The notes: generated by a model from the letters alone, not told the origin. 64,000 nucleotides of DNA from Eimeria necatrix (GCF_000499385.1 NW_013651687.1:1-64000); one strand, 5' to 3'; positions 48,035-60,722 are shown, numbered from the stretch's first letter. Made by a program: numbers and translations.

Positions 48035-51000
48035 ATGAGCGAAGCCATCTGCTGGGTACGATACGGCGGCAAGCAACTAACAAACTCTGCGGCATTTGGC
48101 TTCCCCAGGAAATTGCGGCTAGATGAGGTGCGGCACGAAAACCGTACAGACCTTCACTTCATTCCTAGTTTTGCTGTGCGACCGTGTGCAGCTGAAGTCG
48201 AAGTCGTCGCTTTGCTGCTTCTGCACATGCGTGAAGATGCTTTAATCAGACAGTTGGAAGTTGACCCCAAGCTGCGGAAGTGGCTAAAAGAACTGCTGTT
48301 GCAGTTGCCTTCAGCGTATGACTGCTACTCTGCCGAGGCATACCCTCTGACTCAAACAACGCAGAAGTACGGAGGATACAGCCGCACAGAGCTGCTCTTG
48401 CCTCGCTGATAAGTCTAGTGGCAGAAACATTAAATGTCATGCTTCTCCACTGCACAGCGCTGGGGTTTCCTTCACTTGTCCTCACATTGGTGTGGTCAGG
48501 CTCTTGCTGCGGGTTTTCTTGCGGCTGGCGAAGTTGCAGTTGGTAAACCTGAAGGTGCAGCAGCTACTTTCTCTGCCATCTACAGCTTGTTTGGATATCT
48601 GCTTATGCTGGGAGGCGGCAGACCCGAATCTGTGCCGCGAAGTCGCCTTCACCTTACTGACGTCGCTGAAGCCCACGAAGCGACAGAGGCTGATAGTCGA
48701 GTTGAGAGAGTCTGTGCTTCGTGCACTTGACGTTGCAGCGAAGAGATTTGACACGATCAGCATGCGGCCAGACTGCCCCGTGTTGTGCCCACAATTGTCA
48801 GCTGCACAGGCGGACCATACTTCTTCGTCTTGGCAAGCGGCTGCTGCAGGTGCTCTGCAGCATTTGATAGAAGTCCTATCGGCTTTGCGAGTAGCTACGT
48901 GCTGTTTACCAGTGTCCTTTGCACTGGAGCTATGGGAAAGAAGACAAGATAAGGACTCGTCACATCCCACTATTGAAGCCATGCTCAACTCGCTCAGGAA
49001 GCCGGAAGCCCCTAAAATTGTCGAGGCTCCTTTCGCAGCCCTCCTTAGAGGGGTCTATGCAAAACTGGTGAGATTTTAGGCATTCTACGTATAAATCTAC
49101 AAGCTGCGTTTAAGCAGCCCCTGTTCGCTTTCCATACGGGTTCTTTCAACAGCTGCGCTAGCTGTAGTGTGCCTTGGTGTGGAACTTTGGGTTGAACACA
49201 TTCGTGATGCTGCCTATTGACCTGCTCCAGACACGCCCACCGTGGACCGAAAGGTCCACATCAATCATGCCACCAAGCCTTCATCAGGCGGCTATCAGGG
49301 CTCGGTTACTGATATGCAACTGTCTAGTTGGGGACGCAACTGCCCAAAGCCGCGCAATTCGGGAGGAGCTCAGTACCGGAGACACCAGAAGACGTAGTCG
49401 GTGGCTAGAGCAGCAATCAAGTAATTTACTACAGGATTGGGGCGCTTCGCTTCTTCAGCTATTTGAGGTGACTTTGAAGCACGCCAATAAACCATCACGA
49501 CTTCCCCAATAACTGTGGGTCGCTTTTGAGGTGCAGGCGGCACTGTGAATATTTCATCTGCGGCATTGCAGGACTGCTCCCCCAACGGTGGCACCACAGA
49601 ATGTATTATCAATGACCTATCTTTTAGTGGAATTCGTCGTTTGCTGGATCACTGGCGCTCACTTGATGTGTATGTCCCTTGAGATGCCTGCTTTTGGTCA
49701 TCAGCTGGCGACAAGACTAACCAGCAGAATGAGGATTCGGAGGCATGTATTCAACAAACAGCGTACGGACAACTATCAAGGTTCTGCGTTTAACGTGCAG
49801 AAGCTCGTTTTGACTTGTGCCACAGGAGTGCGGATGAAATAGACTACGTCGACTCTATTTTGTCCTCTCCCAAGCATGTAAGAGCGCCATGGATATTGAT
49901 ACCAACTTTGTCCTGTTTGATGCAGCTTACATATGACTATTTAGCTAATAGCAGTGCCACAGGGGTTCAAGGGCTGCTGACACTGCTGCAGCGGACGCTT
50001 CAGCACGCAGATTGAAGAAATATTCCGGGTGATTTTGCGGGAGCTGACGCTGGTTGGTTTTTTCACAGAGTGGCGATGCAGTGGTGCCCACATGCGCATC
50101 GCTTGCTGTTCCTTCTGAAAAAAAAGAGACGGTTTGGGTTCTGAACCCAACAGATGCAGCAACTGTAAAGTGAGTTACGCAAGGGCTTTTCTCTAGATCA
50201 CGAATGCTTTTTTTGCATGCTTCTGCAGACACTGGAGTCTTTGAGAGCATCTTGTTTTTACAGCCACTACTAGTGGTTGAATATATGGGTCTCAGGCAGC
50301 TACAGGAGATGCTTCCCGATCACGGCCCAGGATTTTTGTACTTGGCTCTGCGAGAGCTACGAGGAAACGCAGACGAAGTTGTTTCTTTTGTGGTTGAAAA
50401 GATGAAGCCTGCTGCCTTGCGCTCTGTTCCGCTGAAGGCGACTCTCCAAGGTAATCAACTCTGGTGTCCTCTAAGAAAGCCTGACACATTCCAGTCGAGT
50501 TTTTGCCATGCATGCGGTAATGGTGTTTGGGGCGTGATGGTCTTGCGGAACAGCAGCTGCTATTTGTATTCCCTCAACCACAGCAAGTGTGTCAGAACTC
50601 TTCCAACAATGCTGTTACCCCAGATGCGGCGGAGTACATAGAACAGGAAGAGAAGGGTGCAGCTGCACTATCAAACAAGATCCTTCACAGCGGAGATATT
50701 GAGCGGCAGGTCCTTGCTCTCGCGTGAGTTCACGCACCTTGGAGCTCACATTGTAGCCCTTCTGTCGTCATTGTAAAATGAATTTGAAACTTTTATCCCT
50801 GCAGCCTTTCAGTTCTTCTGCCTATGCAGTAGTTGGGAGCAAATCAAGAGCCAGAGAAAGCCACGTATGCGAGCGCAGGGAAAGGGCTGCTGAAGAAGTT
50901 CTGCAGGGTAGTGAAGACTCGGGTGGTTCACTCTACGACGATGATGCTAACGATGATCTCCTCGCGGATGGCGTGACCACGCCGTGGAACCATGTAGAGT

Positions 51001-51932
51001 GTCAGCGTTAACTTAGAGAGCATATGCTACCCTTAGTTAACAACAAAAGCTTCTGTGCAGGCAGTCACCCCGGCCGCCACACTGCAGATCATGGGGCCCT
51101 CAAGAGAAACTTCCCCAGTTACGTGAAATGCATACTTAGTGCTTTTCTGCGGATCAACGTTGTGTTTTGCAGCCGAGGAAGAGGAGTCCTCCTCATCTCG
51201 GGAATCCACGCAGGAGGATGCAACCTCTGAGCAGGCATCCCGAGGAGGTAATTATAACCTGCTTTCGTGCAAAGATTTCCGAGATAATTGTCTTCCTGCA
51301 TTCAAAGCTCCAGCATGCTGGAGCCTGACAATGCTGTTTCCTAGGAAACATCGTAGGCTGTCCAAAGCGCACTGTGTAAAACGTGCTTGTTAGGACGCAT
51401 GCCAGTCAGGGGAGGGACGTTGTTGGCTCGACGCAAGGAGACGAATAAAGCTGCTGTAGGAAACCACTCGCGACGCAACCAGTAAGCGTCGCAGCGCCGC
51501 AGCGACTACCGTGCTTCTAAAGTAGCAACGATTCACCACAGTGCCAGTTGTGTGAGGATAGAGTGCCCCGGTATACAATGAGCCGTTTATGTCATTACTT
51601 CTGGCGGTGGAGTACCCCAAACAAACCCTTTGTGTGTGTGACATCCGAAGACGGCGTAGGAAGATTGAGCGCTGTATGGGTCTCTAAATGCACAAACTAA
51701 GTTCTTGTTCACAGCACCAACTGGCCTCGGAACACCTTCATACGAGGTGCCGATTGGAGCGAAGGCTCGCCGGGTTGATCGCCCTAAGAAGACAAGGCTT
51801 TCGTTGAAGCACTCGGCTCGTTCCGTTTCACCCGAAGTGCGGCCCTCAGAGCGCTCGCCCTATCCCTGCCAGCTTTGTGGGCGCACACACGTGTCAGCTC
51901 CGAAGCGAAGCAAACACATGCTCGTCAACTAA
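48035..51932 (+). CDS. ASCC2: ASCC2-like protein with CUE ubiquitin-binding domain
   Basis: ASCC2 is the ubiquitin-reading subunit of the ASCC helicase complex, which acts in alkylation repair and in splitting collided ribosomes. The best evidence is the CUE domain at about 50293-50420: LRQLQEMLPDHGPGFLYLAL, then RELRGNADEVVSFVVEKM, with the MLPD start that ASCC2 CUE domains share. Further C-terminal are SLYDDDANDDLL (ASCC2 has a similar acidic Y-D-D stretch), an E/S-rich stretch, and a terminal CQLCGRTHVSAPKRSKH that could bind zinc. The N-terminal exons (48035-48315, 48390 to about 48480, about 48537-49068, about 49180-49470, 49825-50015) are helical and leucine-rich, as in ASCC2's ASCC3-binding domain. 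Exon 1 to 2 joins in phase over a 73-nt intron. Several internal junctions are unresolved, so the protein length is not fixed (roughly 1000 residues). Confidence 0.7.
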
Positions 51933-52382
51933 TAGCTGGACACCTTTCATCGTAGTTCGGGTTCTGAGGGGGCATCAGACGCATATAAAGACGAGGGGAA
52001 GTCTATATAAAGACGAGGGGAAGTCTTGAAGAAGCAGCCGCGTGGCGAAGGAACATCAGATGCCGACCACGCCCAAGACCTAACTGCTTTCGCCTCACAT
52101 TTTGACTATGTATGCTGCTTTGTTCTCTACCCTGCTGGTGGCTTCCCATGTCGCGCGTGCATTGGGGAGACAGCTTAAAGTACGACTCCTTGAGGGCGAC
52201 ACTAAGTCATGACAGCTATTCAAAGCGACTACGCAGCGACTGAATGGTCGCTGGGATGTTGCATGTAAAGTGAAGAAGTGGAAACATTTGCTGGGCTCTC
52301 ACGCAGGCTACTTCTCGCCGCTGTGTGACGTCGCCTGCAGATTGCTTACCTTCGGACCGAGAATATCCTAACTGTCTTGCTA
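51933..52382. other. Convergent intergenic region (ASCC2-like / Kelch protein)
   Basis: 450 bp between two convergent stop codons. Apart from the two-copy 22-bp repeat I see nothing in it. It presumably holds both 3' UTRs. Confidence 0.6.
51983..52026. repeat. 22-bp perfect tandem repeat, two copies
   Basis: ATATAAAGACGAGGGGAAGT plus CT is repeated exactly at 51983-52004 and 52005-52026, just past the 3' end of the ASCC2-like gene, in the convergent gap before the Kelch gene. Confidence 0.9.
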
Positions 52383-55300
52383 CTAGTGCCGCTTAAGTGC
52401 GTGGCCCGTATGTCTGTCATTTGGCGAATCATCCTCTTCTGCTTGATCTTCATCTAGTCGTAGCAGTTCGTCTATTCGGTGCAGTGGTTCCCGGATAAAC
52501 GAGACGCGGGCTGAGGCAGCCTCAAAAGCTTCCCGCGTCAGTTCCTTGCTGTTTCGCTCTACGTTCCCTGAGGAACAGGAACGCCACCACAGCAGGGCAT
52601 ACACGAATGCTTACAATTTCCACTGCTCCAATCACTTTGTATCGTTGTTTTGATTGGAGGTTCTGCACTGTTCAAAGTCGAATGAATTTCCTCGGGTTTC
52701 AATGATTCTAAAGATGAATTCACCATGGCAAGAACCTGCCACAATGCTTTTAGTGGCATGCGACGGCACAGGCTCTGCAGTCTAATGAAAGAAACTGCAA
52801 CTCGTCCCGTACCTGCAGTAGACACCTTCTCAATCCAGTGTGCTCTTGTGCGATCGAAGAAATCCCTTAAGCACTCGCCCTGCGCAGGTGTTTCCAGGGG
52901 GTCGTCAAGGTCGTACTGCTCCTGCGACGAACATATTTGCATTCTCGGGCATCTATGCCATACGAATGAAGGCTGCAGTGCAGCTAATGACCCGGCTTTA
53001 ATCATACAGAATGCTCTGAATGCACTCTGCAGCTGCGGAGCTTTTGACAGTTTACCAGTATGTCGAGCGTTGCTACGATGCTACCCACTGAATATGATAC
53101 GAAAAGTGATCAAATTATTCCATGCAGCATTCCATTTACCCTCAGCTGCTGTATTTCCTCCTGCACGCGACGTCGCACCCGCTGTACATTGCCTTGCCGT
53201 CGTGGTACTTCTGAGGGCAAAAGAAGCTCATGTGCGGTGTACCTCTGCAGTCGTCATCCCAGTCAAAGCCTGCTACCTGTGCCACATGGCGTACCCTCAT
53301 CCGACTCTGATGTTCCGTCGTCCAGCTCATCGCTCTCCAAGCTACTGGAACCACTGCTGCTGCTGTTAGCATCGCCGTCGCTTTCATTGCTACTCTCATG
53401 GTCACTGTCTGCTCCTTGCCATTCCTGTTCGTGCATAGTGCCCTCCAGCACTCGAATCCAGCGATCTCTGTAGGCAAATCTTCTCAGAAGCACTCCGCTT
53501 CAAGTTCATACTTACTGCTTTTTAAAACCGTAAAAGGCTTGTCATCTACGCGGAACACCAACTGTGAGGCAAAGTCTTCCAGGAAGCGTTTAAGTATGTC
53601 AGTGGTAATTGGACAGCTGCGAATTAGCGCAATAGCCACTTTAAAAACCGCCCAATGCTGGAGTTATGCATGGGTTTCTACCCAAATCACACACCTCTTA
53701 TTTAGATTGAGGGTCCAGCAGTCATCTAGAGTGATCTCCTTGCTCCCCAGCTCCATTATGCCCCCCATGAGGACCAAGTTCGAACCACGCACGCAAAGCA
53801 TTCCATGAAGACGCGGTAGCGGCATATCAGCCGAAAACAGTGGAGGAGTCTTTTGCGTTTCTAATGCCCTCAGTGGAGCTGCGTCGATCTTTGTTGCATC
53901 AGCCGGGGAACCATTAGGCTGCGTCTGCGTATCATGACACTCGGCGGAGTTATGCGCTTCCACACATGAATGAATCTCAGAGAGACTGGACAGAGTCTCA
54001 GTTGTGTCGGCATTCTTCTCGTTGCCATGAACTAAAGAAGCCCCATGGACTGCCGGTTCATTATCTGGTTCTCTCCGCCTAGGGGCGTCGTCTTGAGTAG
54101 GCATTAGGGGCTGCTTCACTTCCGAAAAATCCTGAAGACGTAGCTTCACCAGGCGGCCTTTGGCATCAAAGTAAGCGAATGTTTCCTGAGATAAAAGACC
54201 ACTGAAACCCGCAACGCGGCTAGTGAGCTCTACAGCACTACACGCATACTCTCAAATTACCCAAAAACCCTTTTGTTGTGCTTAACATGAACCATCTTCT
54301 TTCAACATACTTTCCAGTTTTCTTCACCGTCAGAATATTCTTCATCAGCGTTGTTTTCGCAGTTGCTTTGCTCTTCCACAAGGCCCTGTTGACCTGGAAA
54401 CCAACATCCATGACTTTCGCTGTGTCCTTAATAGCAGTTCTGCACATCTTTGGTATCAATGCACTTGACTTGCTGAAATTGCTGACCACGAAATCCGCCT
54501 CGTCAAGCTTACCTACAGCTTGCTCAAGCTGCTCGCAAGGTTGCCTTTTGCGGTTCTTCTTCTTTCCATCCTTAAGCTCGAGCCGGTACCAGCGCCTAAG
54601 CAAAATAAGTTTGAGACAACTCTCTCCTAAAACTAATATGCGAGGTATTCATAAAAATAGCTCTCTCCAAGCAGGCGGGGCTTGCTGAAGAATTGTCCAG
54701 ACAACCGCGTGAACGACGCAAAGAGCAGAAAACATGCCTTTGGACCTACCTCTTGGTCATATCAAACGAATGAAGATCGTTGAAAAACACGGATGCCAGG
54801 TTTGTCCCTCCATCATCTTGGTCGGCGACGCCGCCAAAAACAATCACACTAGACTTGTATCCAGTTGCGCACATTCCTGAAAGAAAGTCAGGGAAGTCCG
54901 CAAAACACGTTACCAGAACGTCGGCCAAGGGCAGCTCAGATTCTGATTCAGCAGGCAGTGCACGAAACTGCAAACACCGGCATTCAGACTAGCTCCAAAC
55001 TTATACTACAATAGCATATAATCCAGCAAGTGCACGGCAAAGGATCTTCAGGAGCATGCATCAGCTCACCTGTTCTCGGCGAGGGTGGAGTACCGCCATT
55101 TCTAATTTTTTCCCAGTTGGGAGTTTGCGTCCGTGCTCCCTTAGCCAGAGGCTTCAAGTCCAAAAGCCACGAGTCCTGAGTCGATTCACAGCCCTTGACG
55201 TTTTTTACACTTAATTTTAGTGATCTTCACTGCAAGCTGCTTTCTAGTTTATAAAACGATTTTCACTAAGACCTTATGGCTTTAACATGCGCCAAGCACC

Positions 55301-57007
55301 CCTGGCGTGAAATGCGTGTACCACAATGCATGGCAACCTCAATACACGAGATTTGGCTGGGCCTGTGAATCCAAAACCTACAGTAAATGTTTTCCCTTGG
55401 ACACGTTTGTTAGTGTCTCTGATCTTGGCGAAGCCACCATGAAGCAGTATCGCATCTCCAACAGCAATAAAGATACAGCCGCCTCGGGCCTCAGGAATGT
55501 GAGCATGAGGAGGAAACTCTATTTTCCTCCATCTGACAAAAGTTAACCTCACTAGATTGGTTATTTTTTCAATAAACTGCCGTAACTACCAACACATAAC
55601 ACTGGCAGCTATCAGTAGATCAAGCTCAACGCAGGACTGTCACCTTCTTTGGCTGATCGCTGAGTCAACACTCAGCGCAAAATCAGGGGGTTAAATCAGC
55701 GAACAAACCTGTTTTCGCCAAAGATAAATATATATAAATCGTTGTAGTAGCGTGTATCTCTCCCCGTGTCGTGAAACCCGCCAAACAGAATCAACAAGCC
55801 ACGCCAAACGACCTGCAGCATCCGCAAATGTAGAGTTGTATCGCCTTAGCGAATTATCCATATGCGGCGCCTCTACTTCCGACCCTAGGCAAAACTACTC
55901 TCCGAAGTTCCTGCATGGCTCCTTGGCATGACCTCTCGGACCCACACCAACAATATTCTGCCACGGAACAACATGAAACCAACTGCAGCACCATGTGAAG
56001 CATCCCAACGTCCCCATCGGTGCTCTCTTCCTATTTCGCTGTGCAGCTAAACCAGTAATTTACGCTTCTTCAAGCCTTCATGGACTTAAGAGAACCCGCT
56101 GAAGACAAACCATTCTGTGTCCGCTCCGAGGTGAAGGAACCTGTGTAGAGGACTCCACGAGTATTTTGCTCCACAAATTCGTCTTCAGATCAAATTTCCA
56201 AAAGTCTTTGAAATGGTGGAACTGATAATATGTCGAAAATTCACCTCCAAATATATACAATGCGTCACTGAAAGCAGCACGAGAAACATGAGGCAGTTCG
56301 ACAAACCCCAACTTTTTCGCTTTCATGAGCGAACTCCAAATATCCGAACACTTTCGGCCCTACAAACCGCCTAGAATTCCTCCAAAGTATCCTCGAATAC
56401 GGCTGCGCTTTGTCACCAAAAAAACTCAGTCCATTCTGGTTCCTTGCAGCCAATGGCTCCGCAAGGCAAGCTCTTGGGCTCACTTGTGATATACGGCTTG
56501 GTGAGAGCAGCGTGCCTTCGGCATTTCGGGGGCTTCGAGACGTCTCCATTCAGCTTTGTCCATATCCCACTTGAAGAGGTCACCGAAGACACGGACTTTC
56601 TTGCCGTCAAAACTCTCCCCACCAAAAAGCAAGAAGTCCCCACTTCGCAGTGAGACACGCAAGCAGTCGGCAAAACATCTCATCATTCAATGAAGAGATA
56701 ACCACCAAGTAATGGCGACGGATTACAACATATAGAAGCCGTGACCATACCTTGGTACGAGGGTTAGAGATGCATGGGCCCTAGGTGACGGTTGTTCACA
56801 CTGTACAGCTTGGGTCTTATTGATTTGTCTTTGTCGCTGTTCTTCTTCCAGTTGCTGAAGCAGCACTTCTATTGGAGTCTCATCACAGTCTACCTCGCCT
56901 TTTTTCTGCTTTTTCTTTTGCTCTTTAGCTGCGGCTTTTCTCTGCTGCAGTTCCCGTCGTGCAGCCTTTTGTTGTGCTTTTTGGACGTTGCCCTTCGTGG
57001 GAGCCAT
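52383..57007 (-). CDS. KLHDC4: KLHDC4/Kel3-like Kelch-repeat protein
   Basis: This is a conserved eukaryotic Kelch propeller protein of poorly known function. The start MAPTKGNVQKAQQK opens a lysine/glutamine-rich coiled leader as in KLHDC4. Exon 1 is 57007-56751. Then come blades in order on the minus strand: FLLFGGESFDGKKV (about 56630) with FKWDMDKAEWRRLE; ALYIFGGEFSTYYQFHHFKD (about 56250) with PSPRSGHRMV; LLILFGGFHDTGRDTRYYND in the exon 55812-55709; GDAILLHGGFAK (about 55460); VIVFGGVADQDDGG with FFNDLHSFDM (about 54850); RWYRLELKDGKKK (about 54590), whose lysine-rich continuation is an insertion; SNLVLMGGIMELG (about 53770); an acidic S/D/E-rich segment (about 53350). The C-terminal signature is ETPAQGECLRDFFDRTRAHW (about 52900). 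The last exon ends at 52383. At least ten exons; most junction phases were not individually checked. Confidence 0.85.
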
Positions 57008-58577
57008 CCTCTGTGCGTTGTTTATGCGAAAATTACATAGTACTTCGCACAGTAAAAAGCGTGAGTGGCCTGAGCTGTAACCCTTCCGCGCTATGGGAAT
57101 GGAACATTGACTGGAGCTCGATGCATTTGCCGCTCCCCAAATGTCGCCAATATATGAAAACGCCAAATACCACGGTGATTTTTAAATACTTTCAGAATTC
57201 GTGGGTAAAATCTGGAAGCTGCGGATAAAGGCCTTATATCAGCATGCATCGGCCCCACAGGCCTTCTAGGCACAAGGAAGGAATTTGGATCACTAAAAGA
57301 AAGGCATGCGCCAGCTGAATTCAAACATATTGTTACAAGCAGAAATCTGGATGAGTGCACTGAATTCAAGAATTTTCAGCCAGCTAGAAACGCAGTGCTG
57401 CCCTATTGGTGGCTGCAAGTGACCACTGGTTTCGCGCTTGAAAGATGGCCTGCGCTTGCTATTGACAGACCGAAACTCTCTTTCGGTAGCTCAACACAAC
57501 GCGCAAATTATGCATTAGTTTTCGATTTCACTAGGCGATGTGCTACCTGTGAGGTGCCTCTGTAAGCACCGTAAGCTTTAGTAGGCGATTTTCATTGCAT
57601 TGCCTTCTGTCTCTGCCTCCGGCTCGATGGCTTTTGATTCGTTCCGTTCCTCCAGGGACCTGAATTCCAGTGAGCCCCATTAGCAGATCCCAGCAACAAA
57701 ACTCCACGCCATGGGCACGTTCGTTGTTCTCAAGACCGCGGGGTCCCCGCGGGTTGCACTAGGCCAGTTCCCCTCGTTATACTAGTTTTCCGTAGCTTGT
57801 GGAAGTGCCGCATCAAGTGACACTGGGGCAATCAATCTGCCAGCTTAACTCCAAAGAGGCAGAACGTCGCATCTGGGCTACTTCGTTGATACGCTTGTTT
57901 AGAATACCACATACGTAACATGTTGGCTGCATTAATTATCTTTCCCATTGTCTACGTCGGGACCTTAAGAGCTGGTTCTTCACAGCGCACATATCGGCCT
58001 TTACGTCGATTTTCTCTATCTTCCGCTTCCCTTGGTCAGCGTAAGAGGCTCGGAGAATTCTCGATTCCCTATCTAGCCTGCTTAAAGCTGGACTCATGCT
58101 AACCTGTTGTTGCCGCAGCAGGGTAGTCACACCGGTACTGAAGCAGACCAGGAACACCGAAAGCCCGCCACTCACACGCTGGAAGTGCTGACTCACTCAT
58201 ACCAAACAATGTGGGGCATCCGCCACGCATTAGTAGAGCAGAAGGGGCGCTACAGCGTTTGCGACCTTGCAGACTGTATTCCTAGCCGTCTCTCCTAAAC
58301 TCCTAGTTGACTGTTCAGCCCTCATCATTAACGACAAGACGACGAGCCCTCGAGCCTTACAGCTGTCTGCGGAGGTGTGGTCGAGGCCACGTGGAGCAAG
58401 CATGGCTTCTGCTTTTAAAGGACTGTGCGCAACTGAGCTACCTTGCAGTCGCTTCACTAGTACTTGCTGGCAACTAGGAGACTTGTTCATCCTTCATAGT
58501 TGTGATACTACTGCACGGGACACAGCTCTGTCGTTTTCACAGGCAGCAAATGTGATCCCCGATGTTCTACGGCATTT
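57008..58577. other. Upstream region of the Kelch gene, no firm gene
   Basis: The Kelch gene promoter should lie at the left end. Frames at 57920-58102 plus and 57936-58196 minus overlap. The minus one has a charged helical stretch (RLDRESRILRASYADQGKRK) but no recognised family. Confidence 0.4.
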
Positions 58578-58780
58578 AATACAAATAGCAGGCACCATGC
58601 TATTCGCCCCAAGGGTTACAAATCCTACCTAATACAAATAGCAGACGTCATGCTATTCGCCCCAAGGGTTACAAATTCTACCTAATACAAATAGCAGACG
58701 TCATGCTATTCAATCCGCGGGTTACAAATCCTCCCAAAACAAATAGCAGGCGCCATGCTATTCGCCCCAAGGGCTACAAA
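58578..58780. repeat. 53-bp tandem repeat, four copies, each with an internal dyad
   Basis: Units are 58578-58630, 58631-58683, 58684-58736 and a partial 58737-58780. Each contains AATAGCA, seven variable bases, then TGCTATT, an inverted repeat, followed by a conserved GGGYTACAAA. Units 1 and 4 share GGC(A/G)CCA in the spacer, while units 2 and 3 share GACGTCA. This is a minisatellite; it is not a CRISPR array, since the units abut without unique spacers and the genome is eukaryotic. Confidence 0.95.
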
Positions 58781-60359
58781 GACCCGTCACACTGAAGTTA
58801 GACGGCGAGTGTCAAGTAGAAAGCCCTGCGTGTTGACACGTGCTTGCGGACACCAGCACTACAAATAATTCCACTGGGACCTTGAACCTGGTCCCTAAAT
58901 CGAATGGCTGTATACTCCACAATGCTCAGCAAATGCTTGGAGCGAAGCCCGAAGGTGAGGCCAAAGCTACACCATTGCTTACAATGTAGGCATCCACGAC
59001 ACATGGAATGCAGCAGAACAAAAGCGATGATCTAGGCGAAAATGTATGACTTCAAGTGCATCTTTGCTGAAGGACGTGCATTAACCTGGCAAAACCTAAT
59101 GAAGAGGCCGTGAAAAGTAAGCACAAAGCTACGCAAACGCAAGAATCCTCCTCTTTCGCATCTTGATGTTAACCTAGCCAACGCATTTAACTGAAAACTG
59201 TGGAGAAAGACCAGCAGCTGATGTGCTTGCAGTTCTAAGCACTACAGGCACAAAATGATGGAACGTGTTCTAAGGGATTGCTTCACAGGTATGCGGCGAA
59301 TCCTGATACTTCTTACGGTGCACCCAGTACTGCCAATTCAACATTTCAGCAAGAAAATATGACACTTTGTCGATGCAATACTAGCAGTCCCAAGACCTTG
59401 GGATGGATGCCTATGGTGCCCTGAAGTCAGGCTTGCCCTCCCTTTTGGGATACCTGCTGCTTGCCACAATGCTACTAGAAAGGGTGCGCTCGGGGTCTCG
59501 TTTTAATATTCTACTGCTCCAGCACGACGCCCACCGAAAATGTGCTTTGATAATGCGCCCGTCATGACGGCTTGTCGCCGTTGTGAAGGCAGTACGAAAC
59601 TGAGGAAGCCTGCCTCCTTGCTCATATTTCGAATGCCCATATTATTCGTCTTGAGTCCATACAAGAATACCCTGGACATCTAACAATCGGAGATAAATCT
59701 CCAACGCCGTGGCATCCCGCTACTTCGAGTAACGCCCACAATAAGCGCCTCTCCCATACTTCAATAACACAAGTGAAATTCAATCCAATATCAAAAAATT
59801 GCGATGCATATCGGAGCTGTCATGCGGTCTAATCTAGCCTCCCGCACCATAAAATGCACACACGTAGTGCAAAAGTCATCCAAGATGACATTCGCGCTGC
59901 CATCCACCGTTATGAGCACCATTTGGACATAAAGTTCCTCAGAGCCCGCCCAATGGACATTCAGACCCGTGGTGCTTTGGCTGTCGGCTTCGGTGTAGGT
60001 CAGGCTCGTGGTGCTTTGGATGTAGGCTTCGGTGTAGGCCTTGGTTCAAGTCCAGTTGCCAGAATATAATATCCGGCAAACAGCAATACCACCGAGAGAA
60101 GATCGACAAAAAAATGTCGCTTGATTTTCTGGGACATGACGCCCAAACTGCACGTAAACACACACACGCAAGAGAATCTGAAGGCAACTTTGGGGAAAAG
60201 AGCGCCTTAATCTACAGAGCAGGAACTCAGCGAGTCTTTCGAAATGAGCCACCCAGCAGTTAGTCGAAGGCATGCATCATGGCGGCACCACGGTGGCGGC
60301 GGCTAAGGCAAGGGCGTAGTCCGATTACATGTAAGCAATGTCCCGCCTTCTCTAAATGC
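58781..60359. other. Gene-poor stretch
   Basis: No recognisable gene. A plus-strand frame at 59854-60069 is open for 71 codons and contains a two-copy 39-bp repeat (59968-60045); it has no other sign of being coding. Confidence 0.45.
59968..60045. repeat. 39-bp tandem repeat, two copies
   Basis: CGTGGTGCTTTGG followed by a G/T-rich stretch repeats at 59968-60006 and 60007-60045 with a few mismatches. In the plus-strand frame it would encode R-G-A-L-x-V-G-F-G-V-G-x-x. Confidence 0.8.
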
Positions 60360-60722
60360 TTACAAATACTGCGTGTCTGACGACTTCTCCGTCTCTGTTG
60401 CATCTGCCTCAAGCATGAAAGTACGAAGAAGCTCGAGATTTGCCCTCTCTTGCTCTTCCGATGAAACAGTGACGCCCATAGGACCTGCATTCTGCGATGC
60501 AACGCCTGCATCGACTCCTGCAGAAGCACCGCTTTGCGCAACACGGCCAGCCGTATGAGCACTCACTTCCTCCACATTCTCCACCACAGGTATATCCGCA
60601 CTTCTGGCTGCATCGACTGCGGCAGAATAGTGACCGACGAGCAGCAGCTGTAGCATCACCAACGCCAATAGTCCACATCGGCGAAACGGCCTGGGCCGAG
60701 TCTGTCTCCTTGCGCTCCCCAT
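60360..60722 (-). CDS. Small secreted protein, unrecognised family
   Basis: A 120-residue frame starting MGSARRQTRPRPFRR with a classic signal peptide: a basic n-region, then a hydrophobic core CGLLALVMLQLLLVG near residues 16-30 and a likely cleavage near A-x-A around residues 35-39. The mature part is about 80 residues, acidic and A/E/S-rich, without cysteines, ending in TEKSSDTQYL. The frame stays open upstream through to the assembly gap, so a longer N-terminus or an upstream exon hidden in the gap cannot be ruled out; the signal peptide argues for this start. Many coccidian secreted proteins have this build, but I cannot name a family. Confidence 0.55.
   Translation of the reverse strand: MGSARRQTRPRPFRRCGLLALVMLQLLLVGHYSAAVDAARSADIPVVENVEEVSAHTAGRVAQSGASAGVDAGVASQNAGPMGVTVSSEEQERANLELLRTFMLEADATETEKSSDTQYL

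Noticed and set aside
58578..58780. CRISPR array
   Set aside because: Repeats abut directly with no unique spacers and the sequence is clearly eukaryotic.
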